Part shown: in pieces, positions 61,022-64,000 of the stretch
Layout: the number at the start of each line of letters is the position of its first letter
Numbering within the stretch: the first letter of the stretch is position 1
From: Amycolatopsis lurida
Lineage (GTDB): Bacteria; Actinomycetota; Actinomycetes; Mycobacteriales; Pseudonocardiaceae
Assembly: GCF_900105055.1 (NCBI RefSeq)
Contig: NZ_FNTA01000004.1
Span: forward strand, 5,735,501 to 5,799,500
Reading direction: 5' to 3'
Length of the DNA: 64,000 bases
Notes under the pieces: generated by a model
Seen by the model: the letters and a program-made list of their open reading frames with translations, nothing else
What the model was told of the DNA's origin: nothing
The model's database searches: none
Position numbers and translations under genes: made by a program

Positions 61022-61033
61022 TGGTCTGGACCA
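61022..61033 (-). promoter_or_regulatory. DasR-like (dre) site upstream of the chitinase operon
   Basis: TGGTCTGGACCA matches the dre core TGGTCTAGACCA at 11 of 12 bases and is itself a nearly perfect palindrome. It lies within the 262-bp region upstream of the first chitinase gene. Confidence 0.75.
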
Positions 61034-61124
61034 ATATGGGAAGCATCACTACGTAGAGTGGTGATTTTCCTGCGAACGGCCTAATACGTTCGACAGCGTT
61101 AACCGTTCACTGGTTCGGTGCCGG

Positions 61125-61556
61125 TCACCGACGGAATTCGTCCATTTCGCCGAGCCGGGCGATATTCGCGGATTCGTCGGGGTCGGGCAGGACACCGGAA
61201 AGGAACACCTCGGTGATTTCGACGGCCACGTCGGGGGCCAGCCGTTTGAGGCTCAGCGCCAGCACGTTGGCGTCGTTCCATTTACGCGCGCCGGCGGCGA
61301 TCCAGGTGTCCCAGGCCAGCGCCGCGCGGACGCCGGGGACCTTGTTGGCCGCGATGGCCGTCCCCGTCCCGGTCCAGCACATCACCACGCCGAAATCGGC
61401 CTCGCCTTCCGCGACCGCCCTGCCCACCGCCGCGCCGAGCTCGGGCCAGACGTCGGATGTAGCCGGGCGGAACACCTCGTGGCCCGCCTCGGCGAGATAC
61501 GCCTGGACGGCGTCCGTCGTGGCGTTGCGGTCGTCGGCGGCGAAGGCGATCCTCAT
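61125..61556 (-). CDS. RpiB/LacAB-family sugar-phosphate isomerase
   Basis: A 143-residue protein starting MRIAFAADDRNATTDAVQAY. The active-site Cys is in GVVMCWTGTGTAIAANKVPG, and RAALAWDTWIAAGARKWNDA matches the phosphate-binding region. It interconverts aldo- and keto-pentose (or hexose) phosphates; the exact sugar is uncertain. ATG at 61556 is divergent from the TetR gene, with 60 bp between, so the TetR protein may regulate it. Confidence 0.92.
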   Translation of the reverse strand: MRIAFAADDRNATTDAVQAYLAEAGHEVFRPATSDVWPELGAAVGRAVAEGEADFGVVMCWTGTGTAIAANKVPGVRAALAWDTWIAAGARKWNDANVLALSLKRLAPDVAVEITEVFLSGVLPDPDESANIARLGEMDEFRR

Positions 61557-61616
61557 GTCCGGATCGTAACGCCGCGTCGACCGGTGGCGAACCGGAAGTC
61601 ATGGGAGGATCGCGGC

Positions 61617-62246
61617 GTGGACTCGTCTGCGGAGGAGCACCAGGTCCAGCGTGACCAGGAGATCGCACGGACACGGATTCTCGACACCGCCGCCCGCCTC
61701 ATCGGCGAGGCAGGTTTCGCCCGGCTCAAGATCGGCATGATCTGCGCCAGGACCGGCTACCCCAGCGGCGTCGTCTACCAGTTGTTCGGCTCGAAGGAGA
61801 CGCTGGTCCAGCGGCTCGTCGAGTTCGCCGCGGAGAAGTTCGCCGATGTCTTCGGCGCCGCCGTCGCCACCCGGACCGGCGGGCTGACCCCGAGCCCGAT
61901 GGACATGCTGCGGGCCCTGCTGGACGTCTTCTTCGAGCTGCTCACCGACATGCCGCCGCTGAACCGGGCGTTCGTGGTGCTCTGGACGGACGCGACCGTC
62001 GGTGATCCGGCGGTGCGGTCGGCGATGACCGAGGCCGACCGCCGGTACCGGTTCGCCATCGCGCAGACCGTCGCCGCGGGGCTCGCGGACGGCTCCATCA
62101 CCGGCGTCCGCGACCCCGACGCGTACGCGGCGGCACTGGTGGGGCAGCTGCGCGGGATCGCCGTGGCCTCGATCATCGATCCCGGTGGCATCGATCTGCG
62201 TGCCGTTCGCGCGGAGATGGAGTACGCCGTGGACCGGCTCGCCTAG
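61617..62246 (+). CDS. TetR-family regulator
   Basis: A 209-residue regulator. HTH: ILDTAARLIGEAGFARLKIG, then MICARTGYPSGVVYQLFGSK. The C-terminal domain (LTDMPPLNRAFVVLWTDATV) is of the AcrR/BetI-like kind. GTG at 61617 with GGGAGGATCGCGGC; the open frame from 61479 is not used. A small CAGGC/GCCTG hairpin at 62280-62292 separates it from the convergent DM13 gene. Confidence 0.9.
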   Translation: MDSSAEEHQVQRDQEIARTRILDTAARLIGEAGFARLKIGMICARTGYPSGVVYQLFGSKETLVQRLVEFAAEKFADVFGAAVATRTGGLTPSPMDMLRALLDVFFELLTDMPPLNRAFVVLWTDATVGDPAVRSAMTEADRRYRFAIAQTVAAGLADGSITGVRDPDAYAAALVGQLRGIAVASIIDPGGIDLRAVRAEMEYAVDRLA

Positions 62247-62296
62247 CCCGGACCCCGCCCCGCCGCCACCCTCAACGGACAGGCTTCGCCTGGCTG

Positions 62297-62851
62297 TCAG
62301 ACCCTGGTAAGCGCGGCCGCGCCGAACGAGACGCTGAACCGCTCGCACCAGATGGTCACGCTCGAATAGCGCGCCAGGTCGGTGCCGGCGGGCAGCGTGT
62401 AGTTCTGGCTTCCCTTGTTGCCCTTGAGTTTCCCGGCGCTCACGTATGCGCCGTCGTCGAACACGAACCAGCCGTCCTTGCCGGGGATGACCGGCGCGTC
62501 GGTGAGCCAGACCCGCAGATCCGGTCCGTTGCTCGTGTCGAGGTTCTCCAAGCGCAGCACCAGTGATCCGTCGGCCCCGCGCAGGATCCGGACGTCACCA
62601 CTGGTCGTGTGCTCGTGGCTGATCAAGGCGCCGGTGGCCACGACCGAGGGCTCTTTCGGGGCGGGCGTGGCACTTCCCGAAGGCTGGGCCGTCGGTTGAG
62701 CCGAGGGCTGGGCGACGACGGGCGCGGCCTCCTGGACCGTTTCGTTCACCCAGAGCTTCCACGGCTGGAACCAGTAGAGGCCCGCGGCCACCGCCACCAC
62801 CAGTCCGACCGCCACCACGGCGAGCACCCGCTTGCGTTTCATGGGGGACAT
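62297..62851 (-). CDS. Membrane-anchored DM13-domain protein
   Basis: A 184-residue protein with an N-terminal membrane anchor (VLAVVAVGLVVAVAAGLYWF), a Pro/Ala/Gln linker (about 45-68) and a DM13 domain: GALISHEHTTSGDVRILRGA, LENLDTSNGPDLRVWLTDAP and the terminal YSSVTIWCERFSVSFGAA with Cys. DM13 is thought to be an electron-transfer or redox domain. The start is the ATG at 62851 or the in-frame ATG three codons later. It lies outside the cytoplasm. Confidence 0.88.
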   Translation of the reverse strand: MSPMKRKRVLAVVAVGLVVAVAAGLYWFQPWKLWVNETVQEAAPVVAQPSAQPTAQPSGSATPAPKEPSVVATGALISHEHTTSGDVRILRGADGSLVLRLENLDTSNGPDLRVWLTDAPVIPGKDGWFVFDDGAYVSAGKLKGNKGSQNYTLPAGTDLARYSSVTIWCERFSVSFGAAALTRV

Positions 62852-63012
62852 TCAAGCGTGCGAACCGTCCTAATCGCCCGGTTCGGGCGATTACCGAACT
62901 CTTACGATGCCGATCGGGTGGGGTCACGGCTGGGTGTCGGTGCCTTGACCCCGGTCACGCCGCTTGACACGATTGCCGATCTGAAAAGGGCATATCGGAC
63001 GGAGGCCCCTCG

Positions 63013-63879
63013 ATGGGTTCGGCGATGTTTTCCATCCTCCTGCCGGTAGCGCTGGCACTGGTCATGTTCGGGCTGGGCTTGACCCTGACCGTCGGCGACT
63101 TCACGCGGGTGCTGAAGTACCCGAAGGCCGCCGTCATCGCGCTGGTGTGCCAGATGATCGTGCTGCCCGTGATCTGTGTCGGCCTGATCCTGGTGTTCGG
63201 TCTCGGAGGCGTGCTCGCGGTCGGCATGATGCTGCTCGTCGCCTCGCCCGGCGGGACCTCGGCGAACCTGTTCAGTCATCTCGCGGGCGGCGACGTCGCC
63301 CTCAACGTGACACTCACGGCGATCAACTCCGTGCTGGCCGTGTTCACCTTGCCGCTGGTTGTCGGCTTGTCGATGGCCCAATTCCTCGACGGCAGTGCCG
63401 CTGTCGGGCTCCAGCCCGCGAAATTCGTGCAGGTGTTCGCGATCGTGCTGATCCCGGTCGTGATCGGGATGGCGGTGCGGCACCGGTTCATCGACTGGGC
63501 CGAGCGGATGCGCAAACCGGTCAAGATCGGCTCCGCCGTGGTGCTCGTGCTGGTGATCGCGGCGGCGATCGCGCAGGAATTCCGGACGCTGGTGGACAAC
63601 ATCTGGACGCTCGGGCCGGTGGCGCTGGCGCTTTCCGTGCTCAGCCTCGCGATCGGGTACTACGTGCCGCGACTGTTCCGGGTGGACCGCGGGCAGTCGA
63701 TCGCTTCCGCCATGGAGATCGGCGTCCACAATGCCACCCTCGCGATCGCGGTGGCGATTTCCGTGCTCGGTGACAAGGCGATGGCCGTGCCGGCCGGGAT
63801 CTACGGCGTGCTCATGTTCTTCCCCGCCGGGATCGCGGCGGTCCTGTTGTCCCGCAGCCGGGAGAGCGCGCCGGTCTGA
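63013..63879 (+). CDS. Bile acid:sodium symporter (BASS) family transporter
   Basis: A 288-residue membrane protein with about nine to ten helices. MFGLGLTLTVGDFTRVLKYP, then MMLLVASPGGTSANLFSHLA with the Na+/substrate loop, and SAMEIGVHNATLAIAVAISV define the family (YocS/BASS). It imports an organic anion with sodium. ATG at 63013 follows GGAGGCCCCTCG. The region 62852-63012 is a divergent promoter. Confidence 0.93.
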   Translation: MGSAMFSILLPVALALVMFGLGLTLTVGDFTRVLKYPKAAVIALVCQMIVLPVICVGLILVFGLGGVLAVGMMLLVASPGGTSANLFSHLAGGDVALNVTLTAINSVLAVFTLPLVVGLSMAQFLDGSAAVGLQPAKFVQVFAIVLIPVVIGMAVRHRFIDWAERMRKPVKIGSAVVLVLVIAAAIAQEFRTLVDNIWTLGPVALALSVLSLAIGYYVPRLFRVDRGQSIASAMEIGVHNATLAIAVAISVLGDKAMAVPAGIYGVLMFFPAGIAAVLLSRSRESAPV

Positions 63880-63887
63880 GTTACGTT

Positions 63888-64000
63888 GTGGAAGTGCCCC
63901 GCCTCCCCATTGGTGAACTCCTCGACGTGAACGGCGTCGCCGTCCACGTCCGGCAGGACGGTGCCGGGCCGCCGTTGGTGCTGCTGCACGGGTATTGCGG
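63888..64000 (+). CDS. Alpha/beta hydrolase, truncated by window edge
   Basis: N-terminal 37 residues only: VNGVAVHVRQDGAGPPLVLL followed by HGYC, the oxyanion-hole HG motif of alpha/beta hydrolases. GTG at 63888 or 63894 starts it, 9 or 15 bp after the transporter stop. Confidence 0.7.
   Translation, partial: MEVPRLPIGELLDVNGVAVHVRQDGAGPPLVLLHGYC

Noticed and set aside
60863-61124. Small RNA or gene upstream of the chitinase operon
   Set aside because: Apart from the dre site I see no stable fold, terminator or coding signal.

Overview
The window comes from the chromosome of a high-GC actinomycete, most likely Amycolatopsis or a close relative in Pseudonocardiales (inference). Signs are strong GC bias at third codon positions, many GTG and TTG starts, a conservon (cvnABCD), a mycothiol-dependent isomerase-family gene, an F420-type nitroreductase gene, GH18/CBM2 chitinases with DasR-like operators, and many long perfect intergenic hairpins. 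No capsid, terminase, portal, integrase, transposase, CRISPR array or rRNA gene was seen.

Layout. 1-7.5 kb: the 3' part of dnaE, a DinB-type gene, a class IV aminotransferase, an atypical SDR, an O-methyltransferase, and a two-gene unit (ArsR-SRPBCC fusion plus RibD_C reductase) behind a clear operator-promoter. 7.5-15.6 kb, minus strand: a compact phage-tail-only cluster with tail terminator, tube, G and G-T chaperones joined by a predicted -1 frameshift, tape measure, distal tail protein, two paralogous fibres and a hub-like protein. It looks like a domesticated siphovirus-type tail particle (F-type tailocin-like). Upstream lies an odd class I tRNA with a UAG anticodon. 16-25.7 kb: DUF3618 protein, TetR with a Baeyer-Villiger monooxygenase, an HTH regulator, an LCP cell-wall ligase, a phospholipase A2/polytopic membrane fusion and a diguanylate cyclase.

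25.7-26.1 kb holds four successive tiny ORFs, each with its own ribosome binding site. Three encode only MS(S)RDF and the fourth begins MSCRDF; synonymous codon changes point to selection on the peptide. 26-34 kb: MFS exporter, SDR, mycothiol-type isomerase, acyl-CoA ligase, and a TenA-like gene overlapping kynureninase. 34-38 kb: the conservon. 38-50.6 kb: two DoxX proteins, NUDIX, HAD, a secreted metallophosphoesterase, MFS plus a propeller lipoprotein-like gene, macro domain, hydrolase/DUF998 operon, a membrane metallophosphoesterase and a short UvrA-like ABC protein. 50.7-55.4 kb: TetR and F420-type nitroreductase, then a PNPOx/DevS-like/DevR-like set with a DevR-type box, and an ECF sigma factor. 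55.6-61 kb: three secreted chitinases in two units, each with a DasR-like site. 61-64 kb: RpiB-like isomerase, TetR, DM13 protein, BASS transporter and a partial hydrolase.

A recurrent theme is intergenic inverted repeats with arms of 13-31 bp, mostly where genes converge; they probably act as bidirectional terminators but share sequence modules as a repeat family would.
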